Shown in pieces: positions 8,421 to 17,510 of a stretch of DNA of 27,105 nucleotides. The translations under genes were made by a program, and so were the position numbers. Under the pieces are notes generated by a model. It saw nothing but the letters and a program-made list of their open reading frames with translations. It ran no database searches and was not told the DNA's origin. The stretch's first letter is position 1. Each line of letters starts with the position of its first letter. The DNA comes from Verrucomicrobiales bacterium (GTDB lineage Bacteria > Verrucomicrobiota > Verrucomicrobiia > Verrucomicrobiales > DEV007). The stretch spans positions 1 to 27,105 of the forward strand of contig JABDJT010000214.1 in the NCBI GenBank assembly GCA_013003335.1. Direction: 5' to 3'.

Positions 8421-8470
8421 TTCGCCGACGAAGGGCCGTCACGGCACGAACGTTTCGCGCAGAATTTCGC

Positions 8471-9262
8471 TCAACCCGGGTTTTTCTGGAAAACGTACTG
8501 CCGACTTACGTAGTGGTAGTCGGGTTTTTCAGAAAGGATCTCCAGCTTGCCATTGAAATCCGGCAGCGTGGAATTGGTGTAGCTGACGTCGTGCAAAGCG
8601 CAGTCAAGAGATTCAAACAGGCGAACCACCTTCTTTTCGCTGACTGCATGAAGTTCGTGGCCGTCGAGTTTCAGCAACTTGCAGAGGAGGCGATTCACCA
8701 ACAAGCGATTCTTCATCAGTTGTTTCGCCCGGCCGAACCGGGACTGGTGGGTTTGCGAGGGCAATTGAAAAACAATCAACCCGCCTGGCTTCGAAATCCG
8801 CGCGAATTCCCGCAGGTAATTGACCGAAGCCTCCGGGTTGATGTGCTGCAGCGTGATACTGGAGTAAATGAAGTCGAAAGTCTCGCTGTCGAACAGGCCG
8901 AGGTCATCAACCGCGTTGTCGTGAAAGACGACATTTTCGTGCGAATTCATTTCCCGCGCCTGCTTGACCATCTCCACGCTGATGTCCACACCGACACTTT
9001 GTTTCGCGTGAGAACCCAGAGCCTGGGTCAGTCGTCCAATGCCGCAGCCGAAATCCAGTGCACGCTCAAAAGGCCCGATGCGCGATCCCAAGGTTGGTTC
9101 GAGAAAGTCAAACAGCGTGCTGATTTCGCTGCGTCCGGCGGAATAAAACTCTTCAGCGTCCCACTTTCCGTCGCGTTTTTCCGGATCAGAAAGCACGGCC
9201 CAGGCAGCGTCCCCGGCTTGATCATCCCAGAATTCCCTAGCGTTTTCGATGTAAGAGCTCAT
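8471..9262 (-). CDS. Class I SAM-dependent methyltransferase
   Basis: This 263-residue protein is a cytosolic Rossmann-fold methyltransferase. Motif I is ALDFGCGIGRLTQAL at about 68-82, the acidic end of strand 2 is GVDIS at 91-95, motif II/III is FDFIYSSITLQHI, and the post-strand LREFARISKPGGLIVFQLPS is typical of the Methyltransf_11/25 group. The N-terminal segment with FWDDQAG and EEFYSAGRSEI probably lids the substrate. I cannot name the acceptor. The gene stands alone: it converges with the cyclodeaminase-family gene across about 50 nt and diverges from the phosphoesterase gene. Nothing in the neighbourhood fixes its pathway. Confidence 0.88.
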   Translation of the reverse strand: MSSYIENAREFWDDQAGDAAWAVLSDPEKRDGKWDAEEFYSAGRSEISTLFDFLEPTLGSRIGPFERALDFGCGIGRLTQALGSHAKQSVGVDISVEMVKQAREMNSHENVVFHDNAVDDLGLFDSETFDFIYSSITLQHINPEASVNYLREFARISKPGGLIVFQLPSQTHQSRFGRAKQLMKNRLLVNRLLCKLLKLDGHELHAVSEKKVVRLFESLDCALHDVSYTNSTLPDFNGKLEILSEKPDYHYVSRQYVFQKNPG

Positions 9263-9373
9263 GCCAAAAATTAGTTAACCTTTCCGAAATATATACTCAA
9301 TTCCAGTACAAATCGAGCGGATTCGCTTCCGCTGTTCGAACGTCTTGCGAACCCAATGTCCTTGCCCGGCTGG

Positions 9374-9402
9374 TTCGCATCCCATGCTAGCCGTGCTATG
9401 AT
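9374..9402 (+). promoter_or_regulatory. Candidate extended -10 promoter for the metallophosphoesterase
   Basis: TTCGCA (9374-9379) and TATGAT (9397-9402) are separated by 17 nt, and the -10 is preceded by TGC, forming an extended -10 element. This would start transcription near 9409, about 30 nt before the phosphoesterase ATG. It is the best sigma70-like match I found in this 175-nt divergent gap. The rest of the gap shows nothing clear. Confidence 0.38.
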
Positions 9403-9437
9403 TCCGATCATTCAATCATGGCACCTGACTCCTGAGC

Positions 9438-10223
9438 ATGGCGGGGATTGCGATTTTAACGGATATTCACGGAAACCTCCCTGCTCTCGAAGCGGTTCTG
9501 AGGGAGGTGGCTGACTGTGGGGCGGAGCAGATTGCATTCGGGGGAGATCTGGTTGGCTATGGTGCCTCGCCTGCCGAATGCGTAGCCCTGGTGAGGAACC
9601 TGGGCGGCCATTGCGTGTTGGGAAATCATGACGCGATGACAATGGAAGTCCATGACCGGGGGATTGAACACGTTCCTGCGACGTGGAAACACAATCCGGT
9701 CTGGGCCGGAGTCATTCATGCGGTGAAACACCTGAGTGAAGAAGACCTGAAGTGGCTGTGGGATCTGCCCTGGTTTCTGCGTATGCAGGGCGGTGTGATT
9801 GCACATGCCAGTCTTTCCGATCCGAACAGCTGGCAATACCTGTCTGATCAGGCGGCGGCGGTTCCCACGCTGAACGTGTTGAAGGAGAAACGAGTCCTCG
9901 GGGGAATCGGGTTTTTCGGACATACCCATCAGTTTCGGGTTTTCAGCGAAGAGGAAACCGCCGATGCCAAAGTTGCTGAACGACTTGACGAGGACCGGTA
10001 TTACTTCCCGGAAGGCTGTGTGAGTGCGGTTACAATTGCATCGGTCGGGCAACCTCGGGATCCGGGAGACTACCGGGCCTGCTGGGCGATATGGGATCCC
10101 GAAGATCGGGTCGTAACCTTCAAAAGAACGGACTACCCGGCAATACTTGCAGCCCGGAATATTCTGGATGCCGGATTGCCGCCGGAAAATGCGGCGAGAC
10201 TGTTGCGTGGTGCGGATCTGTAG
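9438..10223 (+). CDS. Calcineurin-like metallophosphoesterase (YfcE/MJ0936-like)
   Basis: This 261-residue protein carries the full metal-binding set of the family: D9 and H11 in TDIHGN, D37 in GGDLVGYG, N63 and H64 in LGNHD, H123 in VIAHAS, and H162/H164 in GHTH. These coordinate a two-metal centre that hydrolyses phosphomono- or phosphodiesters. The YfcE-like subgroup often acts on small substrates or nucleic acid ends, but the physiological substrate is unknown. There is no signal peptide, so it is cytoplasmic. The start is supported by a candidate extended -10 promoter about 36 nt upstream. It is a single-gene unit followed by a 137-nt gap before the DUF1592 operon. Confidence 0.92.
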   Translation: MAGIAILTDIHGNLPALEAVLREVADCGAEQIAFGGDLVGYGASPAECVALVRNLGGHCVLGNHDAMTMEVHDRGIEHVPATWKHNPVWAGVIHAVKHLSEEDLKWLWDLPWFLRMQGGVIAHASLSDPNSWQYLSDQAAAVPTLNVLKEKRVLGGIGFFGHTHQFRVFSEEETADAKVAERLDEDRYYFPEGCVSAVTIASVGQPRDPGDYRACWAIWDPEDRVVTFKRTDYPAILAARNILDAGLPPENAARLLRGADL

Positions 10224-10360
10224 CGTGTGATTTTCGGGGCCATCACCCTCCTGATATCCCTGTTTCTCATTAGCATTGCGGTTGAAATCGGGATTAGCCC
10301 ACAGTAAGAATTCCACGGTTACCTGCGACTCGAAGCTGCAGGGACTGCCTACCTTCGGCT

Positions 10361-12925
10361 ATGTTTAAAATGTCCAGGGTTTCCAGAATTAACCAGCCAT
10401 CATTCTTCCTCTTCCTCTCGGGGCTGGGCATTGGATTGGCTTCCGCCGAAATTCCGGATGGTCCGGAAGGCTACAACTCCCACATAAAGCCATTTTTCGA
10501 GGCCTATTGCATCCAGTGCCACGGTCCGGACAAGAGCAAGGGAAAGATGACTTTGCACACCCTGGACGGAGATCTTTCAAATGAAAAAAAACTCAATCAA
10601 TGGGAAGACATTCTCGATGTTTTGAAGCTCGAAGAAATGCCGCCGGAAGAAGAATCTCAGCCGAAGGTGGATGAGCGAAACGCACTCATCCAATGGATTG
10701 ACAAACGACTCCGTCTTTCAGCGGGGCAAACCGGGAAGGCCCCCGATCATCCTACAGCCCGGAGGCTAACCAATTTCGAGTATGAGAACACCATGCGCGA
10801 CCTTTTCGGAATTGATCTCGATCTTTCCGAGTTCCTTCCGGAAGACCCTCAAAAACCCTACCATTTCAACAATACATCCGAGTTTATGCTGCTCGGCCCG
10901 GAACAAATCGACCGCTATTTGAATAACGCGCGGCGAACACTCGCCAGCGCGATCGTCGATCCGGAGAAACCGGAAGTCATTCGTCACCAATGGCATTTCG
11001 AAGGCGGAGGATCCCCACTCTCCGGTCAAAACAACGATGAAGTGGGGATTCACGGTGGCGGCCGGTATTCCGTCTCACGCGGGATCAAATTCAAAACCTG
11101 GCCCGAAACCGGGGAATACAGAATCCGGATCCGGGCAGCCGCCATTCTTCCACCGGGTTACGATGAAGTGCCCCTAACCATCCTCATGGGGACCCACCTC
11201 CGGTCCGATGCCGGAACCGGCGACTATTTCCCCGTCGGCAGCGTTTCGCTCCGCAACAAGGTGGATGACGTCCGGGAATTCGAATTTCGCGGACGGATCG
11301 AGAATCACCCGATCCACGTGGGTAAGGTGACCCGGAATGGCCAGGAGCCCGACGAACGCTACATTTATGTGAAAAATGGATTCGATGACGGGCGCCTGCA
11401 GGACTATTTCGGGAGCAGTCGGGGTAAATGGCAGTGGGATTTGCCACGAGCCGTCGTCAAATCAGTCGAATTCGAAGCGCCCGTCGTGGATGTCTGGCCG
11501 CCGGAGCACCACACCCGTATCCTGTTAGAATCCCCCCTGAGGGAAACGAATCCGGATGCCTACGTCAGGATGGTCCTCCGGAAGTTCATGAACCGCGCAT
11601 TTCGGCGCCCGGCCTCCGATGGGGAGGTGGAACGCTTTCACAAGCTCTACCGGATGCTCGAGCCCGAGTTTGGAACTCTCGAGGCCACGATGCGCGAGAC
11701 GCTCTCCATGATCCTGATTTCCCATCAATTCCTGTTTCACACCCAAGGCGTGGAAGGCCTCGTTTCGTCGCAGCATGAGCTGGCAAACCGGCTTTCCTAC
11801 TTTCTCTGGGGAAGCATGCCGGATGAGGAACTGCTTGCCCTGGCAGAACAGAATCAGTTGAACGATCCCGCAGTCGTGGAAGCCCAGGTGGAACGACTTC
11901 TCGCCGATCAACGATCCCGGGATTTTGTCGACAACTTCACAACCCAGTGGCTGAGCCTTGAGAAAATGAAGGCGGTAAATATCAATCTCCAGCTTTTCCC
12001 GCGATTCCTCTACACGGTAACCCGGGGCGAGAGGACCGGCCAGGAAATCCGATTCCGTCCGACTGTCCGGGACTACCTGCACGAGGAGACGATCGGCTTC
12101 ATTAGCGAGTTGATTCGCACCAATGCGAGCATGATGCAGATCATCGACTCCAATTTCGCCTGGATCAACGAACCGCTCGCGGAGCACTACGGAATCGACG
12201 GAGTCAAGGGAATTGCTTTCCGCGCGGTTCCTTTGGCGGAAAAACACCGCATCGGTGGACTGCCGACCCACGCATCGGTCCTAATCGGAAATGGCACGGG
12301 ATCAGCCCCTCATCCGATCTATCGCGCGGTCTGGTTGCGCGAAGCCATTCTCGGAGACGAAGTCAGGCCGCCTCCGGCCGAAGTTCCGGCCCTCTCGGAT
12401 TCCGCCGGAGACTCGGCGGACAAGGCGGTGACAATCAAAGACCTCCTGGCATTGCACCGACAGCAGGAAAGTTGCAACGACTGTCACATCAGGCTCGACC
12501 CCTGGGGGATTCCCTTTGAGCAATATAATGCGGTCGGGCAATATCAGCCCCTCGTCCCCAAAGAAGGCACCCGCGTATCGGGGTTCCGTGACGAAGTACA
12601 CAAGGATCTGAACGGCTACGTCGAATATCTCAAAACGATTCACACGGTGAAGGTCGATGCGTCCGCGCGGGTGCCTCACGGACCGCAGATTGACGGAATG
12701 AAAGAATTGAAAACTTTCCTGCTCGAAGAGCGAAGCGACGATATCGCGGCGAATGTGATCCGTCGTCTCCTCACCTACGGCCTCGGTCGTGAACTCACTT
12801 ACCGCGACCGGTATGCGGTTCAGGATTTACTGGAACAGGCACGGGGCATAAATTATTCATTTCGGGACACAATTGTGGCCATTTGTCAGAGCGATATCTT
12901 TCTCCAACCCACCACCAGCCCATGA
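10361..12925 (+). CDS. DUF1592-type planctomycete cytochrome C protein (cassette 1)
   Basis: This secreted 854-residue protein begins with a signal peptide ending near ASAE at 30 (an ATG at 10370 is an alternative start). It has a CxxCH motif, C50-I-Q-C53-H54, in the N-terminal planctomycete cytochrome domain. A DUF1587-like block (RRLTNFEYENTMRDLFG, about 134-150) follows, then a carbohydrate-binding-like beta region, DUF1595/DUF1592 (LANRLSYFLWGSMPDEELL near 473), DUF1588 and DUF1585 (LLTYGLGRELTYRDR). A second CNDCH lies at 705-709, so two c-type haem sites are possible. Function is unproven. In PVC bacteria these genes accompany exported DUF1552 proteins and are often near sulfatases or glycosidases, suggesting a role in polymer breakdown at the cell envelope. 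The stop overlaps the DUF1552 start (ATGA). Confidence 0.93.
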   Translation: MFKMSRVSRINQPSFFLFLSGLGIGLASAEIPDGPEGYNSHIKPFFEAYCIQCHGPDKSKGKMTLHTLDGDLSNEKKLNQWEDILDVLKLEEMPPEEESQPKVDERNALIQWIDKRLRLSAGQTGKAPDHPTARRLTNFEYENTMRDLFGIDLDLSEFLPEDPQKPYHFNNTSEFMLLGPEQIDRYLNNARRTLASAIVDPEKPEVIRHQWHFEGGGSPLSGQNNDEVGIHGGGRYSVSRGIKFKTWPETGEYRIRIRAAAILPPGYDEVPLTILMGTHLRSDAGTGDYFPVGSVSLRNKVDDVREFEFRGRIENHPIHVGKVTRNGQEPDERYIYVKNGFDDGRLQDYFGSSRGKWQWDLPRAVVKSVEFEAPVVDVWPPEHHTRILLESPLRETNPDAYVRMVLRKFMNRAFRRPASDGEVERFHKLYRMLEPEFGTLEATMRETLSMILISHQFLFHTQGVEGLVSSQHELANRLSYFLWGSMPDEELLALAEQNQLNDPAVVEAQVERLLADQRSRDFVDNFTTQWLSLEKMKAVNINLQLFPRFLYTVTRGERTGQEIRFRPTVRDYLHEETIGFISELIRTNASMMQIIDSNFAWINEPLAEHYGIDGVKGIAFRAVPLAEKHRIGGLPTHASVLIGNGTGSAPHPIYRAVWLREAILGDEVRPPPAEVPALSDSAGDSADKAVTIKDLLALHRQQESCNDCHIRLDPWGIPFEQYNAVGQYQPLVPKEGTRVSGFRDEVHKDLNGYVEYLKTIHTVKVDASARVPHGPQIDGMKELKTFLLEERSDDIAANVIRRLLTYGLGRELTYRDRYAVQDLLEQARGINYSFRDTIVAICQSDIFLQPTTSP

Positions 12926-14271
12926 TGAAAAGAATATCCTGGAACCTCAACAGGAGGGAAGTTCTCCGGGGCGGCGGGATCGCCCTTGGACTCCCCTTCC
13001 TGAACAGTATGGACCGGGCTCGCGGAGCTGCTGGAGAAGCGGCTTATCCAAAACGCATGGTCGTCGCCTACATTGGCTACGGCGTCTACGACCCCAAAAT
13101 CAAGGAGGGTGGAGTGCATCCGCACAGTTGGTATCCGCGGCATGACTCCGGCCCCATCACCTTCCGCAATGCTTCGGCACCGTTTCAATCGTTGGAAAAG
13201 GAAATCACCTATCTTCGCGGACTCGACCATGCAGGAGGCTATGGCCTCGGGGGTCACAGCAGTGGCGACGTTTTTTCCACCGGAGCCGATATGTCCGGTC
13301 CCGACAAGACCAACAACATCTCCATCGATCAACTTGCCGCGAAGCACAAGGGACACCACACCCGCTATGGATCCCTGGTCATGGGAACGGAAGGCGGCAC
13401 TGGATCCTACGGGATGTCGAAGACTCTCTCTCACTATGGTCCCGGACGTCCCATTCCTGCCATGCACCGCTCGCAGGAAATCTTCAACCACCTCTTCCAA
13501 CCCTATGCCAACAAATCCGTCAACGACGTGCGCGCTGAATTGAAGCGCGAGGCAAGTGTCCTCGACCTGATGATGGAGAACTACAAAAGCCTCCACGGAC
13601 GGATCGGCAAAGAGGATCAGCAGAAAATGGACGAGTATCTCGAGTCCGTTCGCGCCCTGGAAAAACGCGTCGAGCGGACCAGTCAATGGACTCACGAGGA
13701 ACTTCCAAAAGTCGATACCAAGGGGCTCAACCTCGAAGCCAGTTACCAGGATCCGACCGAGTATGTGAAGTGCCTGTACGATTTGCTTTACCTGGCGCTT
13801 CAGACTGATTCGACCCGCTTCGCCACCTTCATGATCGAGAGCGAACACTCCACCGGCAACCCGGTCGGAAATTTTGCCAATCAGATCTTCGGCTACACGG
13901 GTGCGACTCACGACATCGCTCACAAGCGACCTGAGGATGCCTCACTCCAATGGGAGAAGTGGAGGGCCGAGCAACATTCCCGCTTTTTGAAGCGCCTTCG
14001 CGACTCTCCCGAAGGAGAAGGCAACATGCTCGACAACACGGTCGTTCTCTGGGGTTCGGCGCATCCGCATGGCTCACACAGCGCCTACAATTATCCGATC
14101 CAGATTGCCGGCGGCAGGAAACTCGGATTCAAGCACGGCAACCTGCACGCCTACGATGAGAAGAATAAGATTCCCCTTTCGAACCTTTTCGTTTCCATGC
14201 TCAACGCCGTCGATGCCCAGGTGGGAGAATTCGCGGACAGCACCGGCGAATTGACAGAGATCATGGCCTGA
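12922..14271 (+). CDS. DUF1552 exported protein (cassette 1)
   Basis: This 449-residue protein opens with a twin-arginine signal, LNRREVLRGGGIALGLPFL, so export in a folded state is likely. The rest matches the DUF1552 family: KRMVVAYIGYG near the mature start, a GGHSSGDVFSTG loop, SIDQLAA, the coiled DEYLESVRALEKRVER segment and a final TVVLWGSAHPHGSHS block. I chose ATG 12922, which overlaps the DUF1592 stop; ATG 12925 is equally possible. The upstream in-frame ATG at 12883 would put 13 residues before the Tat motif and overlap the previous gene by 43 nt. The fold is distantly related to alkaline-phosphatase/sulfatase-like DUF1501 proteins, but no activity is established. It is translationally coupled to the cytochrome partner. 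Confidence 0.92.
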   Translation: MMKRISWNLNRREVLRGGGIALGLPFLNSMDRARGAAGEAAYPKRMVVAYIGYGVYDPKIKEGGVHPHSWYPRHDSGPITFRNASAPFQSLEKEITYLRGLDHAGGYGLGGHSSGDVFSTGADMSGPDKTNNISIDQLAAKHKGHHTRYGSLVMGTEGGTGSYGMSKTLSHYGPGRPIPAMHRSQEIFNHLFQPYANKSVNDVRAELKREASVLDLMMENYKSLHGRIGKEDQQKMDEYLESVRALEKRVERTSQWTHEELPKVDTKGLNLEASYQDPTEYVKCLYDLLYLALQTDSTRFATFMIESEHSTGNPVGNFANQIFGYTGATHDIAHKRPEDASLQWEKWRAEQHSRFLKRLRDSPEGEGNMLDNTVVLWGSAHPHGSHSAYNYPIQIAGGRKLGFKHGNLHAYDEKNKIPLSNLFVSMLNAVDAQVGEFADSTGELTEIMA

Positions 14272-14273
14272 TC

Positions 14274-14984
14274 ATGCAGCGCATTCTCCCAGTTTTTGCC
14301 TTGTTTGTCTTCCTGCTGCTGATTCCGGCAACGGCCGCTCCGGAGAAGAATCTGCCCCGGGTCCTCTATCTCGGTGATGCCGTCCACCAGCAAATTGTCC
14401 AGGAAGCTGCCGGTGAATTGCGTGGAAAAGTTGAATTCGTATTCCCGCGAATTCTTGCCGAAAACACCCATTCCGCGCTGGAAAAACTCGATGAGATACT
14501 CGGCGACGAGAAATGGGATCTGATCTATTTCAATTACGGACTCGGAGACCTGATCTACAAGGATCCCTCAACCCGGGAAATCCGCGCGATGAGCAAATTC
14601 GCAGGAGGGATTCGCGTGTCAAAACCCGCGAAGTATCAGGAAAACCTGGAAGCCATCGTCAAGCGTCTCAAGAAAACAGAGGCCAAACTGATGTGGGGAA
14701 CCACGACTCCGATGATCAAGGTGAATGCCTTTCCCGGCTACCGGGGCAACCTGTTCGATGCCAATTCCGAACAGGAATACAATGCGATCGCGGCCCGTAT
14801 CATGGAGCAACACCGGATCCCTGTCTGCGATGTGCACTCCTACATCCTTTCCAAATTCGGCCCGGACGATTCACACCCCGAACACTCGGCCTACCAGAAT
14901 CATTTCTCCCGAAAACTGAAGATCCCAATCGCGACGCCTGTGATCGACGGGATCTCCCATGCCCTCGACGGTGGCGCACGATAG
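14274..14984 (+). CDS. SGNH/GDSL-like secreted protein lacking the nucleophile serine
   Basis: This 236-residue protein has a signal peptide (cleavage near ATAAPE, 20-24) and an SGNH-hydrolase outline: block I VLYLGDAVHQQ at about 30-40, block III-like FNYGLGDL at 86-93 (N87, G89), and a final GPDDSHPEHSAY at 196-207 with D199 and H201 where the Asp/His pair is expected. Block I reads G-D-A instead of G-D-S, so the catalytic serine is replaced by Ala36. By hand it would be inactive as an esterase, or would act only as a binding protein. It starts 2 nt after the DUF1552 gene and is the third gene of cassette 1. Confidence 0.72.
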   Translation: MQRILPVFALFVFLLLIPATAAPEKNLPRVLYLGDAVHQQIVQEAAGELRGKVEFVFPRILAENTHSALEKLDEILGDEKWDLIYFNYGLGDLIYKDPSTREIRAMSKFAGGIRVSKPAKYQENLEAIVKRLKKTEAKLMWGTTTPMIKVNAFPGYRGNLFDANSEQEYNAIAARIMEQHRIPVCDVHSYILSKFGPDDSHPEHSAYQNHFSRKLKIPIATPVIDGISHALDGGAR

Positions 14985-15000
14985 AATCCGTAGGTTGGGT

Positions 15001-15038
15001 TGCCCCCATCGATTGCCGTCGCATTGGGGCATTGTTTT
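15001..15038 (+). terminator. Weak terminator-like hairpin after the SGNH-like gene
   Basis: TGCCCC (15001-15006) and GGGGCA (15026-15031) form a 6-bp stem with a long loop, followed by TTGTTTT. The gap is convergent (14985-15089). The loop is long and the U tract interrupted, so this is low confidence. Confidence 0.25.
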
Positions 15039-15083
15039 CGAATGAACAGGGTCTGATTAACAAACCAACCCTGTCGGATCATG
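15039..15083. repeat. Dispersed palindromic repeat, copy A (diverged)
   Basis: The segment keeps AACAGGGTCTG and the inverted arm CCAACCCTGT, with ACAGGGT/ACCCTGT as a 7-bp stem. It resembles the copies at 20175-20219 and 25372-25410 and is the most diverged of the three. It lies between convergent genes, where it could also help end transcription. Confidence 0.6.
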
Positions 15084-15089
15084 TGAGCC

Positions 15090-16169
15090 TCACTTTCCTT
15101 CCGGCATCTCGAGAACGACCCGAAATCCGGTGTAGCAAAATGCATCCCCGGCTTCCCCGTAGCTTTTCGAGGCGCACCGGCTGCTCAGCGGAGCCGTCAC
15201 CCAGGCTCCTCCCCGCATGACCCGCCAGTCTCCGTAGCGATGATTCGGCGAGTCGTCGGGGCCTTTTGGATCGATGATCAGGGGAAGCGTTTCCGGGTCG
15301 TCGTGATTGATGTGGGCACCCGTCAATTCCCGATAGTGGAGATCGTGATATTTGTCTGAGCACCATTCCCACACATTCCCATGTGTATCGAACAGGCCCC
15401 AGGAATTCGGTTTGAAACTCGCAACCGGTGCGGTGAAGGCGAAACCATCCCCTTTTCCATCCTCCAGGTCCGCGATTCTTTGACGGAGCGTCATGCCCGG
15501 ATGAGCTTTTTCCAGCGAGGCATCCGCCACGTTGCCGAACTCATACACAGTGCCAGCGGAGTTGCCACCCAGGTAGCTGGTCGAAACTCCGGCGCGGGCC
15601 GCGTATTCCCACTCGGCCTCAGTGGGTAGCCGATAGGTTTTCTTTTCCTGTTTGCTGAGCCACTCACAGAAGGCGACGGCATCTTTCCAACTTACGCAAA
15701 CCACGGGGTGATCATCTGTCTGTTCGAAGCCGGGGTTTTTCCACGTGCAGTCTTTCCGGGTATCGAACTGATCCACGCCTTCCTCTTTCACTTCCGGGAG
15801 AAATGCCACGGCTCCGATCCCGTTTGTTTCAGCACTGGTTTTGTAACCAGTGCTTTCCACGAATTTCCGGAACTGCCCAACCGTGACTTCGGTCGCGGAG
15901 ATTTGAAACGGGCGGGTGAGTTTGACGCGGTGGCGCGGCCGGGCATTGTGTTCCCCAACGCCCCCGGTGGAGAGCGGATGATTTTTCCGGAGCGTATCGC
16001 CTTTCAATGCGCCCCGAAGGTATTCCCCCGGCTCGATCGGGACGAGTCTCAGGCCGAGTGAATTTTCTCTTCCTGAATTTTCAGGAGCGCCAATAGACGA
16101 CGGGCTGAGCAACGCCTGGAGCACGGCTGCCAGCAGCAGAAAGGTCAGGTATTCCCGGGTTCCGGCCAT
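15090..16169 (-). CDS. Secreted FGE/SUMF1-fold protein without catalytic cysteines
   Basis: This 359-residue protein has an N-terminal signal peptide (hydrophobic TFLLLAAVLQALL) and the formylglycine-generating-enzyme fold: ATEVTVGQFRKFVESTGY, PVVCVSWKDAVAFCEWLS, YRLPTEAEWEYAARAG, GLFDTHGNVWEWC, and the terminal MRGGAWV and GFRVV blocks. Active FGEs carry a cysteine pair just after the RGGSW motif. Here that stretch reads WVTAPLSSRCASKSY, with no Cys-x4-Cys pair. It is therefore probably a non-FGE member of the family, perhaps a binding or structural protein. It starts 6 nt after the DUF1552 gene and is the last gene of cassette 2. No sulfatase gene is present in the window. Confidence 0.88.
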   Translation of the reverse strand: MAGTREYLTFLLLAAVLQALLSPSSIGAPENSGRENSLGLRLVPIEPGEYLRGALKGDTLRKNHPLSTGGVGEHNARPRHRVKLTRPFQISATEVTVGQFRKFVESTGYKTSAETNGIGAVAFLPEVKEEGVDQFDTRKDCTWKNPGFEQTDDHPVVCVSWKDAVAFCEWLSKQEKKTYRLPTEAEWEYAARAGVSTSYLGGNSAGTVYEFGNVADASLEKAHPGMTLRQRIADLEDGKGDGFAFTAPVASFKPNSWGLFDTHGNVWEWCSDKYHDLHYRELTGAHINHDDPETLPLIIDPKGPDDSPNHRYGDWRVMRGGAWVTAPLSSRCASKSYGEAGDAFCYTGFRVVLEMPEGK

Positions 16170-16175
16170 CCCGAT

Positions 16176-17495
16176 TCAGGAAACGAGTTCATCGATTAAG
16201 CCCGTGCTGTCGTGAAACTGGCCCGGGACTTCAACCCCGATCCGGTTCATCATTGTCAGCCAAAGGTTGGACAGCGGCGTGTTCTGCGGCAGGTCGAGGT
16301 GTCCCTGATGACGGATGCCGAGGCCGGCTCCACCACTGATCACTGTCGGCAGCAGATCGCGACTGTGACCGATTCCCATCCCACTGCTGAAACCCAGCGC
16401 GGAATGATCCAGCAGCGTTTTGTCACCCTCTGATATAGAATTGAGCCGACTCAGGAAGTGAGCCCAGTGCCGCATGTAAATCGTGTCCGCTCTCGCCAGT
16501 TCATCCAGGTTTTCGGCGATGTTTCCGTGATGAGTCAGCGAGTGGTAGTCCTTCGAGAGTCCCCATTCCGGGTAGGATCCGCCCTTCAACTCGGTCCGAA
16601 CCACGTAAGTCACCACGCGGCTCGAGTCAGTCTGAAAGGCCAGGGCAATCAGGTCGTACATCAGCTTCGAATATCTCTCGTAGGAAAACTCATCACTGCC
16701 ATCCGGGGGAACGGCTGTACTGTAATCGCCGATCCCTTCAAGTTTGGGATCCGGTTTTTCCTTCGAAGACCAAGCCACCTGCCTCTCGATCTCCTTCTCC
16801 AACTCCCGAACGGAATTGAAATATTGATCCAGCGTTTCCTGATCGCTTTTGCCCAGTTTTTTCTGCAATCGCCCGGCATCCTCGCGCACCAGGTCAAGGA
16901 CGCTCTGACGATGACGGAACTCAGTCGATTGATTGGCCTTTTGGTCTTCTGTTGGCGGACGGAAAAGGCGATCAAAAAGCACTTTCGGGTCGTTCTCGGC
17001 CGGCAGCGGAACGCCTTGCCGATTCCAGGAAAGAGTCGCCAGGTCCGGCCCACCGAATCCCGTGCCCCGCTTGATGGACATTTGCAGGGAGGGAAATCTC
17101 GTGTCTTTCCCGATTGCTTCGGAGGCGATCTGGTCAAACGAAATTGCCTGCTTCTTCTCCCGCGCAATTCCAGTCGAAAACGGGTAGGTACCCTTGTGAC
17201 CGCCGCCCTCCTGGAGATAGGTGCCGGACAGAACAGTGAAATTTCCGCGGTGCTTTTCGAGCGGCTGGAGAATTCGCGGCGTTGTGAAATCCGGTCCGAA
17301 ATCTTTCGGGAAAAACTCCCGGACATTCATGCCCATTCCAAAATAAAAAATGCCCAGGCGGGGGGTCACTTTCGGCTCCGGCAGCGCAAAAACCGAGGTT
17401 GGCATCATGGCTTCCAGGTAAGGAAGCGAAATCGCAGCACCCGCCCCGCGTAACAGGCAGCGGCGGGAAAGGTTCGAACTTTTGCTGATTTTCAT
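16176..17495 (-). CDS. DUF1552 exported protein (cassette 2)
   Basis: This 439-residue protein has a Tat signal, LSRRCLLRGAGAAISLPYL, preceded by Lys residues. The body parallels the cassette 1 protein: PRLGIFYFGMGMNVREFFP near the mature start, GGGHKGTYPFSTG, SFDQIASEAIG, the helical DQYFNSVRELEKEIER, and LLDHSALGFSSGMGIGHSR near the end. The start is backed by a purine-rich GAAGAAA just before ATG and lies 15 nt after the DUF1592 stop. It is likely exported folded and partnered with the DUF1592 protein. The biochemical role of the family is unknown. Confidence 0.92.
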   Translation of the reverse strand: MKISKSSNLSRRCLLRGAGAAISLPYLEAMMPTSVFALPEPKVTPRLGIFYFGMGMNVREFFPKDFGPDFTTPRILQPLEKHRGNFTVLSGTYLQEGGGHKGTYPFSTGIAREKKQAISFDQIASEAIGKDTRFPSLQMSIKRGTGFGGPDLATLSWNRQGVPLPAENDPKVLFDRLFRPPTEDQKANQSTEFRHRQSVLDLVREDAGRLQKKLGKSDQETLDQYFNSVRELEKEIERQVAWSSKEKPDPKLEGIGDYSTAVPPDGSDEFSYERYSKLMYDLIALAFQTDSSRVVTYVVRTELKGGSYPEWGLSKDYHSLTHHGNIAENLDELARADTIYMRHWAHFLSRLNSISEGDKTLLDHSALGFSSGMGIGHSRDLLPTVISGGAGLGIRHQGHLDLPQNTPLSNLWLTMMNRIGVEVPGQFHDSTGLIDELVS

Positions 17496-17510
17496 TTTCT
17501 TCAGTCTATC

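Noticed and set aside
9263..9330. Promoter for the methyltransferase gene in the A+T-rich TATATA stretch
   Set aside because: No -35-like element is found at acceptable spacing. The candidates gave 10 nt, or a poor -10.
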